Of a stretch of 64,000 nucleotides of DNA, positions 44,082 to 53,762 are shown piece after piece. The position numbers and the translations under genes were made by a program. Source of the DNA: Propionibacteriaceae bacterium (GTDB lineage Bacteria; Actinomycetota; Actinomycetes; Propionibacteriales; Propionibacteriaceae); assembly GCA_031267645.1 (NCBI GenBank), contig JAIRYW010000026.1, positions 1-64,000 of the forward strand. The letters run 5' to 3'. Position 1 is the stretch's first letter, and each line of letters starts with the position of its first letter. The notes beneath the pieces are model-generated. The model saw only the letters and a program-made list of their open reading frames with translations. It was not told where the DNA came from and ran no database searches.

Positions 44082-45515
44082 TCAGTAACGCAGATAGACG
44101 ACCTGGGACTGGAGATACTCGTACAGGCCATGCTTGCCGTCGGCCCCGCCGATGCCGGACTTACGCCAACCGGCGTGGAAGCCCTGCAAGCCCTCGAAGT
44201 GCTCGCGGTTGACGTAGGTCTCACCGAAGTTGAGGTCCTTGATGGCCTGCATGACGGTGCTGACGTTGGTCGAGAAGACCGAACTGGTCAAGCCGTACTC
44301 GCAGTCGTTGGCCCAAGCCATGACCTGGTCGTAGTCGTCCCACGGGATGATGGGCAGAACCGGTCCGAAGACCTCCTTCTGGACGATCTCGGAGTCCTGC
44401 GCGGCCCCGGCCAAGATGGTGGGCTGGAAGAAGTATCCCGTGCCCAGGTCGGCCCGCTGGCCACCGGTCACGACCTGGGCCCCAGCGGCGGTGGCCCGCG
44501 CCGCCATGCCTTCGATCTTCTCCAACTGGGCCCGGTCGATCTGCGAGCTGTAGACCGGCGTCGGATCGGCGAAGGGATCGCCGTAGGCGGCGGCCTGGAA
44601 GGAGGCGGTCAGCCGGGACACGAACTCGTCGTAGATGTCGCGGTGGACGTAAGCCCGCTCGCAGCAGTTGCAGACCTGGCCGGAGTAGATCAGCCGGGAA
44701 TCGGTCACGCCCCTGACGGCGATGTCGAGGTCGGCGTCCGGGAAGACCACGGCCGGAGCCTTGCCGCCCAATTCGAGCGAGGTCTTCATGACCTTGTCGA
44801 TCGAACCGCGGATGACCTCCTGGCCGGCCTCGACCGAACCGGTCAGAGACACCATGTCGGTGTAGGGATGGGTGACCAAGGCGTTGCCCAAGGTGGCGCC
44901 GCCGCCGGAGACGAAGTTGAGCACGCCGGCCGGCAGGTCCAACCCGGCCACTAGACGAGCGAACTCGAAGGTGGTCAGCGGGGTGGTCGAAGACGGCTTG
45001 ATGACGATGGTGCAACCGGTCAACAGAGCCGGGGCGACCTTGCGGGCCATGACGAAGAAGGGGAAGTTCCAGGGGCAGATGCCAGCCACCACGCCGATCG
45101 GCTTCTGGAACAACCAGATGTTCTCACGCGGATCGTCCGAGTTGATGATCTCGCCTTCGTAGGTGCGGGCCCAGCCGGCGTAGTAGTCGAAGTAGTCGGC
45201 GGTGAAATCGATCTCGACCTGGGCCAAGGGCAGGACCTTGGCCTGCTCGCTGGCCAGCAGGCGGGCCAGCTCGACCCGGCGGGAGCGGATCAGATCGGCG
45301 AACTTCTTGAGGTAGCCGGCCCGGTAGGCGGCGGCGGTCTTGGACCAGGGGCCTTGGGCCCGCTTGGCCGCTTCGAGGGCGCGATCGGCGTCCGCGACGT
45401 CGCCCTTGGGGGCGCGGCCGATGATCTGGTTGGTGTAAGGGTTCTCCACCTCGATGAAATCGGGCGAGTGGGAGTCGACTAGGGCTCCGTTGATGAATTG
45501 TTGATAGGTCTCCAT
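44082..45515 (-). CDS. aldA: AldA-type aldehyde dehydrogenase (lactaldehyde/glycolaldehyde)
   Basis: 477 residues, very close in layout to E. coli AldA: FTADYFDYYAGWARTYEGEII, PWNFPFF, the Glu in LELGGKAP, the catalytic Cys in SGQVCNCCERAYVH, EVFGPVLP and the C-terminal GFHAGWRKSGIGGADGKHGL. It oxidises lactaldehyde, glycolaldehyde or a related short aldehyde with NAD to the acid. The ATG at 45515 has no ribosome site at normal spacing; GGAAAGGAT lies about 17 nt upstream. It is downstream of hpt on the same strand after a 338-base gap. Confidence 0.92.
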   Translation of the reverse strand: METYQQFINGALVDSHSPDFIEVENPYTNQIIGRAPKGDVADADRALEAAKRAQGPWSKTAAAYRAGYLKKFADLIRSRRVELARLLASEQAKVLPLAQVEIDFTADYFDYYAGWARTYEGEIINSDDPRENIWLFQKPIGVVAGICPWNFPFFVMARKVAPALLTGCTIVIKPSSTTPLTTFEFARLVAGLDLPAGVLNFVSGGGATLGNALVTHPYTDMVSLTGSVEAGQEVIRGSIDKVMKTSLELGGKAPAVVFPDADLDIAVRGVTDSRLIYSGQVCNCCERAYVHRDIYDEFVSRLTASFQAAAYGDPFADPTPVYSSQIDRAQLEKIEGMAARATAAGAQVVTGGQRADLGTGYFFQPTILAGAAQDSEIVQKEVFGPVLPIIPWDDYDQVMAWANDCEYGLTSSVFSTNVSTVMQAIKDLNFGETYVNREHFEGLQGFHAGWRKSGIGGADGKHGLYEYLQSQVVYLRY

Positions 45516-45853
45516 GGTCTTGAGAGGCCATCCTTTCCGTACGACGGTGTACTCGTGGAAGGACCGATCGAGGCCGCCTGGGCCGGCCGACGGGATGACG
45601 CGAGGACAGATGTCGTGATGACGGTGGACCTGTCATCCCGACCGCTGGACGCGGCTCGTGTGCCATCCGGCGTCCCTGGGCCAGGACATGATCGATCAGT
45701 CGTTCTCTGGGGCCAATCCCACCACACGGCGGGCCGTTGGAATAGCCCTAGGACGTTAATCGATCCATTTGACGGATACGATTTGGCCGTCGCCGCCGGG
45801 AACGGCGCCCGGTCAGTCCCGCGGAGCGCAGGCCGAGGCGCTGGAACCCCTGG
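45516..45853. promoter_or_regulatory. Intergenic region upstream of aldA with inverted repeats
   Basis: This 338-base gap holds no convincing gene. CGGGATGAC (45591-45599) and GTCATCCCG (45632-45640) form a 9-bp inverted repeat, and another GATGAC lies between them at 45617, so a regulator could bind upstream of aldA. Near the hpt end, AATCGATCC and GGATaCGATT (45758-45783) form a hairpin that may terminate hpt. Confidence 0.45.
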
Positions 45854-46426
45854 TCAGCCCTGGGCGTAGACCTTGGGGTCGAGCACTCCCAAGCCGGTCA
45901 GGTTGCGGTAGCGACCGGCGTAGTCCAAGCCGTAGCCGACCACGAATTGGGCCGGGATGTCGAAGCCGACGTATTTGACGTCGACCGGGCATTTGATGGC
46001 CTCGGGCTTGCGGAAGGCGGTCATGACCTCGACGCTGGCCGGGCCGCGGCTGCGCAGATTGTCGACCAGGTAGGACAGGGTCAGGCCGGTGTCGATGATG
46101 TCTTCGACCACCAGGATGTGGCGGCCGGTGACGTCGACGCTGAGGTCTTTGAGCGGCCGCAGGACGCCGGACGAGGTGGTGCCAGAGCCGTAGGAGGAGA
46201 TCGCCATCCACTCCATCTGACAATGGGTCTTGAGCTTGCGCGCCAGGTCGGCCATCACCATGACGGCCCCGTTGAGGACGCCGACCAGGATCAGGTCTTG
46301 GTCGGCGCGGTCGGCGTAGTCGGCGTCGATCTGGGTCGCCAATTGGGCGATACGGTCTTGGATCTGCTGGTCGCTGTAAAGCGCTTGGCTGAGATCGGAG
46401 GCGACGTCTGCGATGTCCACGCACAC
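45854..46426 (-). CDS. hpt: Hypoxanthine phosphoribosyltransferase
   Basis: 190 residues. LVGVLNGAVMVMADLAR, SSYGSGTTSSG, the PRPP-binding loop HILVVEDIIDTGLTL and the end FVVGYGLDYAGRYRNL are characteristic. It salvages hypoxanthine and guanine with PRPP. GTG at 46426 follows the tilS stop by 3 bases, the classical tilS-hpt arrangement. In many actinobacteria ftsH follows; here it does not. Confidence 0.95.
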   Translation of the reverse strand: MCVDIADVASDLSQALYSDQQIQDRIAQLATQIDADYADRADQDLILVGVLNGAVMVMADLARKLKTHCQMEWMAISSYGSGTTSSGVLRPLKDLSVDVTGRHILVVEDIIDTGLTLSYLVDNLRSRGPASVEVMTAFRKPEAIKCPVDVKYVGFDIPAQFVVGYGLDYAGRYRNLTGLGVLDPKVYAQG

Positions 46427-46429
46427 ACT

Positions 46430-47623
46430 CTAGTGGCCCACCCAAGCCCTGTCGGGCGCCCGAGATCGGCCAGCCGGTCCCTCATCGGGGCAGAAGGCCA
46501 GCCCCAGGTGGTCCGAACGCCGGGTGATGGCGGCGCCGCCCAGACGGACCGGGGCCTGGCCGTGCCAGTCGGTCACCAGGGCGGCGACGGCGTCGACTTG
46601 GTCGGCCGTCAGGTCGCGCAGGCCGGCTCGGCGCAGCCACATCAGCACCACCCGCGAGCGCAGAGCGGGGTGGAGGTCGGCCAGACCGGCCAGGGACAGA
46701 CGGTGGGTCCGTTCGGCGCCAAGCCCGGGCTCCGACTCTGGCTCCGCCTCGGCTTCGGCCCGCGCCGTCGGCCCCCGTTCGGTCCACCCGGCCGGGGGCA
46801 GACGGCGAAGTCGCTCGACCCCGGGCTCGGGCCTCGACTCGGACTTGGGCCCGGGTCCGGATTCGGCTTCGGCTCGCGCTGTCAGTTCCCGCTCGGCCAA
46901 CCCCTCCAGCAGGTCGGCGTCCTGGGCGCAGAGCCGGGCGGTCCGGGCCAGAGCCTCGGCCAGACCGGGGCCGAGGCAGTCCTCCAGGGCGGGCAGGGCT
47001 CGGCGCAGGCGCGAGCGGGTGTACGCCGGGTCTTGGTTGGCCGGGTCGCGCCAGGGCGTCAACCCCCAATCGCGGCAGGCCTGCTCGGTGTCGCTGCGCC
47101 GGTAGTCCAGCCAGGGGCGGAGCAGACGTCCCCGCCGCGGCGCCATGCCGGCCAGGGAACGGGTCCCGGAGCCTCGGGCCAAGCCCAGCAGGACGGTCTC
47201 GGCCTGGTCGTCCAGGGTGTGGGCCAACAGCACCAAGGCGTCCGGGTCGTCCAGCAAAGCGGCCAGCCGGGCGGTCCTGGCGTCGGCCTCCGGGCCAGCC
47301 GGGCCGCGCTCGACCGTCACCCGAGTCAAGCGGGTCCGCAATCCCAACTGGGCGGCCTGGTCGACCGCCCGCTGGGCTGCCGCGGCCGAACCGGGCTGCA
47401 GCCCGTGGTCGACGACGTGGGCCCAAGCCTCTCTCCCCGCCAAGGGGCCGCGCCGGCTGCCGGTGGCCCAAGCCAAGGCGGCGGCCATGGCCAACGAGTC
47501 CGGCCCGCCGGACAACCCGACCTGGAGCCGGCTGGCCCCGGTCACGTCCAGGGCGGCGGCGGCGCCGTCCTCCAAGGCCTTGACCAAGCCGAGACAGGTC
47601 CAGCTGAGGGCACGTCGAGCCAT
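46430..47623 (-). CDS. tilS: tRNA(Ile)-lysidine synthase
   Basis: 397 residues. The PP-loop is VGLSGGPDSLAMA near residue 37; AHTLDDQAETVLLGLARG and LLRPWLDYRR ... DPANQDPAYTRSRLR are family blocks. It converts C34 of tRNA-Ile2 to lysidine, essential for AUA decoding. Between residues ~245 and 320 there is a repetitive ARAEAEPESEPGLGAER insert with two related copies. GAGAGGAG precedes the ATG. In related genomes dacB is directly upstream; here the Rhs toxin module intervenes. Confidence 0.93.
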   Translation of the reverse strand: MARRALSWTCLGLVKALEDGAAAALDVTGASRLQVGLSGGPDSLAMAAALAWATGSRRGPLAGREAWAHVVDHGLQPGSAAAAQRAVDQAAQLGLRTRLTRVTVERGPAGPEADARTARLAALLDDPDALVLLAHTLDDQAETVLLGLARGSGTRSLAGMAPRRGRLLRPWLDYRRSDTEQACRDWGLTPWRDPANQDPAYTRSRLRRALPALEDCLGPGLAEALARTARLCAQDADLLEGLAERELTARAEAESGPGPKSESRPEPGVERLRRLPPAGWTERGPTARAEAEAEPESEPGLGAERTHRLSLAGLADLHPALRSRVVLMWLRRAGLRDLTADQVDAVAALVTDWHGQAPVRLGGAAITRRSDHLGLAFCPDEGPAGRSRAPDRAWVGH

Positions 47624-47709
47624 CCGGACTCCTCTCTTGGGCGATCAGACCGACCCGTCAATCATGGCCCTGATCGCCGGAGTCCGCCTCGACTGGTTCA
47701 CCGAGCCAC

Positions 47710-48252
47710 TCACCACTCCGGCACGATATCGGCCGCCGACCCGGCCTCGAGCCGAAACCAAGCCTGAGGGACGAACTCCGACTCCCAACTGGCGATCCGA
47801 CCCCTGATCGAATGCGGCGTCTCACCCGTGTAATCCGTCGGCGTCCCCGGCACGTCACGGGTGTGACCGGCCACGAACCAGGCTCGCCCGCATCTGCCCG
47901 CCAGCACCGCACTCGGATCGACGAAGAAACGAAACACAAAACTATCGATGTGCACTCTGGCGTCCCAACCCATGACGGAATGCGCCACCAGATCAGTGGG
48001 CCAAAGGGCCGTCTTCGCCCAGGTCAGCTCAAGCAAGTCGTTGAAAACTAAGACTCCCGTGTCATGACCCCGGATCTCCCAAGCGTTGCGAAGATCGAAG
48101 AGAACGCCTCCCTCCTTCGAAGAGGCGTCCACCAGTGGACTCAAGATTTGAGCCTCTAAAAAGGGGCAATAGTCCGAGGACGGGTCCACGATCAGAGTCT
48201 CGCCGAAAGTGATGGACTCCGGAGAAAGAGACAAAGTATCACGGATGATCAT
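47710..48252 (-). CDS. Putative immunity protein of the Rhs toxin
   Basis: 180 residues with no signal or membrane segment, so cytosolic. Notable stretches are SSKEGGVLFDLRNAWEIRGHDTGVLVFNDLLELTW and AWFVAGHTRDVPG. I do not recognise a named family. The ATG at 48252 lies 2 bases after the Rhs stop; a TTG at 48258 overlapping that stop is an alternative, and either way translation is coupled. A small cytosolic protein directly after an Rhs C-terminus is the standard place for immunity. The DNA is less GC-rich than its neighbours. Confidence 0.65.
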   Translation of the reverse strand: MIIRDTLSLSPESITFGETLIVDPSSDYCPFLEAQILSPLVDASSKEGGVLFDLRNAWEIRGHDTGVLVFNDLLELTWAKTALWPTDLVAHSVMGWDARVHIDSFVFRFFVDPSAVLAGRCGRAWFVAGHTRDVPGTPTDYTGETPHSIRGRIASWESEFVPQAWFRLEAGSAADIVPEW

Positions 48253-48254
48253 GA

Positions 48255-51200
48255 TCAAAGAGGAATGTGCGCGAATGGATCAGTGGGAGGGATGGTCCTT
48301 CCAGTCAATGGATTAACGGTTTGCCCGATCTCGTTCATGTATGTCGCACGTCCGGTGGGGTACGGGTACTTACCGGTGGTGGTTGGTTCCATGATTCGAA
48401 TATAACTGACCCTCGGATCCAAACCTGGGGTCCCCGGTTGGATAGCGTATCTCAGGCCTTGCCCGTTGTCAGTCGGTGTGCCAACGGCACCGGGTGGAAC
48501 GCCCGGCAGCGCGTTGCCCTGGAAGTGGATCGTGGCTGGAGTCTTCGGAACCACGCCAGCAGAGGGAGCGGGCGTGATTTTCTGGTAAGCCGCTCCCCCG
48601 CGACCTGTCCCACTGGAAACACCAGGCCGAGCCGGTTTCGTGGTCTGCCCGTATCCGACCGCTGCGGTCGTCGGGGCAGCCATGGCCCCCACTATGGAGC
48701 CGACCTCCCAAACCACCATGGCAGTCGCCACCCCGACCATGGCCGAGTCGAAGGTCGAATACCCTTCCCGATGGGCCGCCACACCAGCCATCGAACCAGC
48801 CGCGACCCCAGCCCCCAACACACAACCGGCCAGCCCGCCCAGAACAAGCCCTATCCCACACCCCAACAGGCCGGCCGTCACGATCTGCCCCCAAGGCAGA
48901 TACCCGTACAAGTCCCTCAACGACACCGGGTTCAACAACACGAACGAATACCGATGCAGACTCTGCGGCACGTCCAACACGCCCCGATACGGATCCGCCT
49001 GCTGCCAACCGGCGACCTGAGGCTGATACGACCGGGCGTGATAATTCACCAACCCGTGTCCGGTGGTGTCGGTCCGTTCTCCGCCGAATCCGAACACCAG
49101 GCCGGTGCTGGTGGATAGTTTGACGTCACGCACCAGACCCCAGTCGGTGTACGTCGTCTTGTCATACACCGTCGTCAACTTGTTCTTCTGCGCCCCCTGG
49201 ACCGAACCCAGGGCGTCCACCACGAACCAATCCCCGTCGCACAGCTGGTCCGTGTCCTGGCCCACCAGCCGGCCCCAGGCGTCGCGCCAGAACTCGTCCG
49301 CGTCTTTCTTCGTGACCGAGTAGACCGGGTCGAGGCCGTCGAAGGTCCATTGGGTGGAGCGGGTCATGTTCGTCTCCACCGTCACCCGGCCCAAAGCGTC
49401 GTACGTCCTGGTCAGGGTGTTGCGGGCGTCGGGGGAGTCCGTCCCGGTCGACAGGGGGTCCACCGTCAGGTCCAACAAGGCCGGGCAGCCCTTCTTGCCC
49501 CTGGTCCTGGCCGTGCACAGGTTCCCGAGATCGTCCGCCAGCCCGGCCAGGGTCAGCCGGTTCTCCCCGTCGTACTGGTAGACCCGATGCTCGGTGTACT
49601 TCTCCGTCGTCGTCTTCGGCTTCACCCAGGTCAAAGTGGTGTCGGCGGCTATCAGGTTCCCGTCCGGACTCCAGCTGTTCCGGGTCGTCCACACTCGGGT
49701 CTTCAACAGGTCGACGTCCGACTCGACCGACCGGACCAACCGACCGGCCAAGTCGTACTGGTTGGCCTGCGTCACCCGCTTCAACGGGTTGCCGAGGTCC
49801 GCGCCGGTGACCCAGCCGATCCGGTTCCCGGCCGCGTCCCACGTGTAGGCGTTGTTGTCCGTGCCGGTCGATCCGGTCAACCGCCCCAAAGCGTCGTAGG
49901 TGTACGACTCCTGGGTCTTGACGGTCTTGACCTGAGTCGCCCTCGACACCGTGTTCCCGACCACGTCGTAGACGTAGTCGAAACTGGCGATCTGCGTCTT
50001 GCCCTTCACAGTCGAAATACGGGCCACCTGGTCTGACAGCGTGTAGGAAGTGGTGACCGTGGTCCCGTCCGGGCGGGTCTGCTGGACCTGCCGGCCAGCC
50101 GGGTCGTAAGCGAACTGGACCAGGCCCAACGGAGTGCCCAGGCTGGTGTTCCGGCCGGCGGCGTCCCAGCCGTAGGCGATCCGAGTCCCCGACGGCAGGA
50201 TCACCCCGGTGCGCCGCCCGACGGAGTCCCAGCTGTAAGAGACCGACTGGCCGTTGGCGTCCGTCACAGACGTCACCCTGCCCAACGAGTCATAAGACGT
50301 GGAGACCGTCCCGGCCGCGTTCACGGCCCGGGTCTGGCGGCCAGCCAGGTCCCAAGCGAAGGACTCCGCCGTCCCGTCCGAATACGCCCGTCCTGTCAGA
50401 TTCCCGACCGGGTCGTACGTGTAACTGGTGACCAGTCCGGACGGCGTCGTTCTGGAAACGGTCCGGCCGGCCAGATCGTAGGCGTACGAGGTGGTCTGAC
50501 CCAGCTGATCCGTCTCACCGACCAACAGGCCGGTCGGCCCATGCTCATAGGCCACCACCCCGCCATTGGGATCCGTCACAGTCGCCAACAAACCCCTAGG
50601 GTCATACGTGTATGTGGTGGTCACATCCGAGTCTGCGGTCTGTGGGCCGCCGGTGAAGTTCTCCACCACCTGGGTCAGGTTCCCGACCGGATCGTACGAA
50701 TATCGGGTCACCACCCCGTCCGGGGCGACCAGGGCCGTCATATTCCCAGACCGGTCCCACTCCTGGCCGGTCACCCGGCCGGCCGGATCCGTCACCGCCG
50801 TGACCCGGCCCGAAACGTCGTGGGTCGTCCGCGTGACCCGTCCCAGCGGGTCCGTCACCGCCGTCACCAGACCCCCTGGGTCGACCGTGTGCAAAATCAC
50901 ATTCCCCAACGGGTCGGTCTCGGACACCAGATTCCCCACCAGGTCGAAGCCGTACGAGGTCACGGCGCCCAGCGGATCGGTCACCGAGACCCGGTTCCCG
51001 ACCTGGTCGTAGCCGTGCTTAGTGACCGCCCCCAAAGCGTCGGTCTCCGAGGTCAACCGGCCCGAACCGTCATAACCGAACCGCGTCACCGCCCCCAGCG
51101 GATCGGTCACCGACACCAGCTGTCCGGCCGCGTCATAGGCCTGCCCGGTCACCGCCCCCGCCGGATCGGTCATCGACACCACCCGACCCAAAGTGTCGAA

Positions 51201-53762
51201 GGCATACGACGACAGGCCGCCCAAAGGATCCGTCTGCGCGACCATCCGCCCCAAAGCGTCCAGAGAGTACGCGGTCACGCCGCCGTCCGCCGCCGTCTCC
51301 CCGGTCAACCAGCCAGCCGCGTCATACGAACGCCGGACGGTGAACCCGGCCGCGTCAGTCTCGGCCGTCACCCGGCCGGCCGCGTCGTACTCGGTCCGCC
51401 ACACCCCGCCCCGGGCGTCCGTCGTCGCCACCGTCCGCCCCAAAGCGTCCAGCTCATAACGAGTCACCTGGCCCAGCTGGTCCGTCACCGCCACCAAACG
51501 CGACTCCCGGTCATAGGCGTAATCGACCGTCCCGCCGTCCGGGAACACCACCCGCGACAACTTCATCTCGCTGTCGTAGGCCAGCCCGGTGACCGCGCCT
51601 CGGCGGTCCCGCTGCTCCACCACCTGACCGTTGGCGTCGTACGAATACGACTCCGCTGAACCATCCGCGTACGACACCGCCAACAACAGGTCATCCCCGT
51701 CATAGGCGTAAACCGTCGCGGCGCCCGCCGGATCCGTCTGGCTGATCATCCGGTTCGCCAGATCGAATCCGTACGCGGTCACCGAACCCAGCGGGTCCGT
51801 CACCGACACCATGTTCCCGCGCTCGTCGTAGGCCCAACTGGTGGTCCGCCCCAACTGGTCCGTCTCGGACAGCAGATCGCCGTGCGAGTCATAGGCCATG
51901 GCCACCGTCGACCCGTCCGGATAGGTCGTCAGCACCGGCAAACCCAGAGAATCCACCTCATATGACGTGGACTGCCCCAGAGCGTCGGTCTGGCCGACCA
52001 GACCGCCCGACTGGTCGTACTCGTACGAAGTCACGCCTCCGGCCGGGTCGGTCACGCTCGTCACCCGGCCATCGGCGTCGTACTGGTACGACGTCACCGC
52101 TCCGGTCGGATCCTGCTGGGAGGCCGTCAAGGCGCCGGCCGTGTAATCAGTTCTAGTCTCTCCGCCCAGGGCGTCCACCACTTTGACCACCTGCCGGGCC
52201 TCGTTCCAGTGGTACACCGTCACCGCGCCGGCGGCGTCCGTGTAGGTCGTGGTCCGGGCCGAATCATCGAACAGCAAGGTCCGCACGAACCCCATCGACG
52301 TGGTCTGCCGGGTCACCCGCGACTGCCCGTCGTACTCGTTCCTCAGCCAGGTCACGCCATCAGCCCCGGTCTCCGACACCATCCTGTGCGCCGAGTCATA
52401 ACCGAAGCCCAATACCCGGCCCTCCGGCGAGGCCAGACTGACCAGATCGCCTTCCGCCGAATATCCGAGCCGCCAGACCGCCCCGTCAGGCCTCGTCAAC
52501 GCCGTCACCCGACCCCGGTCGTCCGTGCCGACCGTGACCGACTGACCCGCCTCGTCCGTCACCGCCGCCAACCTCGGGAACAGCTCGCCCGCGCCCGCGT
52601 ACGACAACGACACTCCCAGGCCGCGCCGGTCCTCGGTCCTAGCCAAGGCGCCCCGCCCGGTGTCCTCGTCCACTTGGAACCAGGCCGTCTCGCCGTCGGT
52701 CTGTCCCAACACCAGGTCAGACCCCTCCCACCGCAACGTCGCGAAAGCGTCCACCGGAGAAGTGAACCCGCCCGCGCCGTCCGGCTCGAACAAGAACGAC
52801 CGCCCATCCGACAGGCTGACCGCCACCGAATCATCCGCGAACGACTGCGTCCACGAACCGTAAGCGAACGACCACCCCACACCGACCGGGGAATCCACCC
52901 CCGACTGGCCGTTGTAATGCAACGACAGATCCAACACCTGGTCGCCCACACCCGTGAGCGTGAACGTCGCCTCGCTGGTGACGAAATTACCCGTGCTCAT
53001 CGACACCGGGTCAGCCCCATACCGAAGATAATTCTGATAGCCAAGATTCCGTAACCTGAGCAACTCGTCCGCGCTCGGGCGCGGCGGATAGGCTGAACAG
53101 CCCAACCCCAACTCGCCCATCTGGTCCAAGATCCCCGCGAACACCCCGTCCACGATCAGATCGAACCGTTCCTCGATCACCACATGGTCATAGTTATGGT
53201 CGATGAACAACGCTTCCAGATGAGCCCATGGGAACGTCAGATCCCCATACTCCTGGTACCACGGCGGCCCGGCCGCCGTTCCCACCCCGGCCGACGCCAC
53301 CCGTCCGGTGAAAGACCCCACCTGATCCAACAGGCGCTGCCCGAAGCCCACATCCTGCGGCCGGGCGAAAGCCCGCGGCCCGCCGTCGGTCTCCACACCC
53401 CACGGCACGCCGGCGTAACCGTTGAAAGCCAACGTCACCATCAGATCCGGCTCCGCCGCCAGCGCCACCGCCTTACGGTCGTCCCGGTCCACGAACCCCG
53501 GCGTGTCGCCCCGCGTCAAGACCACCTCAGCCCTGCAACCATCCACCAGTCGATCCCGGACCTCGTCCGCCAAACGATAAGCCAACGGGAACTCCGACCA
53601 AGCCGACCCATCCGGCCACACCACTTGAGCCACATCGTCGTCCGGATCCAACACGATCACCGCCCGTGGCGCCGCCTGCGCCACCCGCTCCGGCAACAAA
53701 GACAAGCCTGTCACTGCCACCGCGAAACCTGTCACCAGCGCGACCACACGAGAGAGCTTCAC
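48255..53762 (-). CDS. Secreted Rhs/YD-repeat polymorphic toxin with amidase-like N-terminus
   Basis: 1835 residues. A Sec signal (VKLSRVVALVTGFAVAV ... AQAA) opens the protein; GTG at 53762 has GGAAGG at 8 nt. Residues ~33-210 resemble an Amidase_3 domain, but the zinc His residues are lost (LDPDDD for GHGG, LAFNG for SIHAN) while the Glu in SEFPLA remains. Residues ~260-1600 carry dozens of YD repeats (YDxxGxLVSxTD...GAVT) and an Rhs core end (YHARSYQPQVAGWQQADPYRG, NPVSLRDLYGY). A Gly-rich hydrophobic segment follows, then a ~130-residue variable C-terminus ending TDPFAHIPL. It resembles WapA-type contact-dependent toxins. Confidence 0.85.
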   Translation of the reverse strand: MKLSRVVALVTGFAVAVTGLSLLPERVAQAAPRAVIVLDPDDDVAQVVWPDGSAWSEFPLAYRLADEVRDRLVDGCRAEVVLTRGDTPGFVDRDDRKAVALAAEPDLMVTLAFNGYAGVPWGVETDGGPRAFARPQDVGFGQRLLDQVGSFTGRVASAGVGTAAGPPWYQEYGDLTFPWAHLEALFIDHNYDHVVIEERFDLIVDGVFAGILDQMGELGLGCSAYPPRPSADELLRLRNLGYQNYLRYGADPVSMSTGNFVTSEATFTLTGVGDQVLDLSLHYNGQSGVDSPVGVGWSFAYGSWTQSFADDSVAVSLSDGRSFLFEPDGAGGFTSPVDAFATLRWEGSDLVLGQTDGETAWFQVDEDTGRGALARTEDRRGLGVSLSYAGAGELFPRLAAVTDEAGQSVTVGTDDRGRVTALTRPDGAVWRLGYSAEGDLVSLASPEGRVLGFGYDSAHRMVSETGADGVTWLRNEYDGQSRVTRQTTSMGFVRTLLFDDSARTTTYTDAAGAVTVYHWNEARQVVKVVDALGGETRTDYTAGALTASQQDPTGAVTSYQYDADGRVTSVTDPAGGVTSYEYDQSGGLVGQTDALGQSTSYEVDSLGLPVLTTYPDGSTVAMAYDSHGDLLSETDQLGRTTSWAYDERGNMVSVTDPLGSVTAYGFDLANRMISQTDPAGAATVYAYDGDDLLLAVSYADGSAESYSYDANGQVVEQRDRRGAVTGLAYDSEMKLSRVVFPDGGTVDYAYDRESRLVAVTDQLGQVTRYELDALGRTVATTDARGGVWRTEYDAAGRVTAETDAAGFTVRRSYDAAGWLTGETAADGGVTAYSLDALGRMVAQTDPLGGLSSYAFDTLGRVVSMTDPAGAVTGQAYDAAGQLVSVTDPLGAVTRFGYDGSGRLTSETDALGAVTKHGYDQVGNRVSVTDPLGAVTSYGFDLVGNLVSETDPLGNVILHTVDPGGLVTAVTDPLGRVTRTTHDVSGRVTAVTDPAGRVTGQEWDRSGNMTALVAPDGVVTRYSYDPVGNLTQVVENFTGGPQTADSDVTTTYTYDPRGLLATVTDPNGGVVAYEHGPTGLLVGETDQLGQTTSYAYDLAGRTVSRTTPSGLVTSYTYDPVGNLTGRAYSDGTAESFAWDLAGRQTRAVNAAGTVSTSYDSLGRVTSVTDANGQSVSYSWDSVGRRTGVILPSGTRIAYGWDAAGRNTSLGTPLGLVQFAYDPAGRQVQQTRPDGTTVTTSYTLSDQVARISTVKGKTQIASFDYVYDVVGNTVSRATQVKTVKTQESYTYDALGRLTGSTGTDNNAYTWDAAGNRIGWVTGADLGNPLKRVTQANQYDLAGRLVRSVESDVDLLKTRVWTTRNSWSPDGNLIAADTTLTWVKPKTTTEKYTEHRVYQYDGENRLTLAGLADDLGNLCTARTRGKKGCPALLDLTVDPLSTGTDSPDARNTLTRTYDALGRVTVETNMTRSTQWTFDGLDPVYSVTKKDADEFWRDAWGRLVGQDTDQLCDGDWFVVDALGSVQGAQKNKLTTVYDKTTYTDWGLVRDVKLSTSTGLVFGFGGERTDTTGHGLVNYHARSYQPQVAGWQQADPYRGVLDVPQSLHRYSFVLLNPVSLRDLYGYLPWGQIVTAGLLGCGIGLVLGGLAGCVLGAGVAAGSMAGVAAHREGYSTFDSAMVGVATAMVVWEVGSIVGAMAAPTTAAVGYGQTTKPARPGVSSGTGRGGAAYQKITPAPSAGVVPKTPATIHFQGNALPGVPPGAVGTPTDNGQGLRYAIQPGTPGLDPRVSYIRIMEPTTTGKYPYPTGRATYMNEIGQTVNPLTGRTIPPTDPFAHIPL
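49850..52320. repeat. YD-repeat DNA in the rhs gene
   Basis: Imperfect ~63-base units (about 21 residues: YDxxGxxxSxTDPxGxVTxY) run head to tail through the core. They are coding repeats, not a CRISPR array: units touch without unique spacers. Confidence 0.85.

Noticed and set aside
45947-47767. 606-codon plus-strand frame opposite hpt and tilS
   Set aside because: It spans two well-identified genes on the other strand and has a low-complexity product.
49850-52320. Regular repeats that might suggest a CRISPR array
   Set aside because: They are contiguous YD-repeat coding units of about 63 bases with gradual divergence and no unique spacers; no cas genes are nearby.
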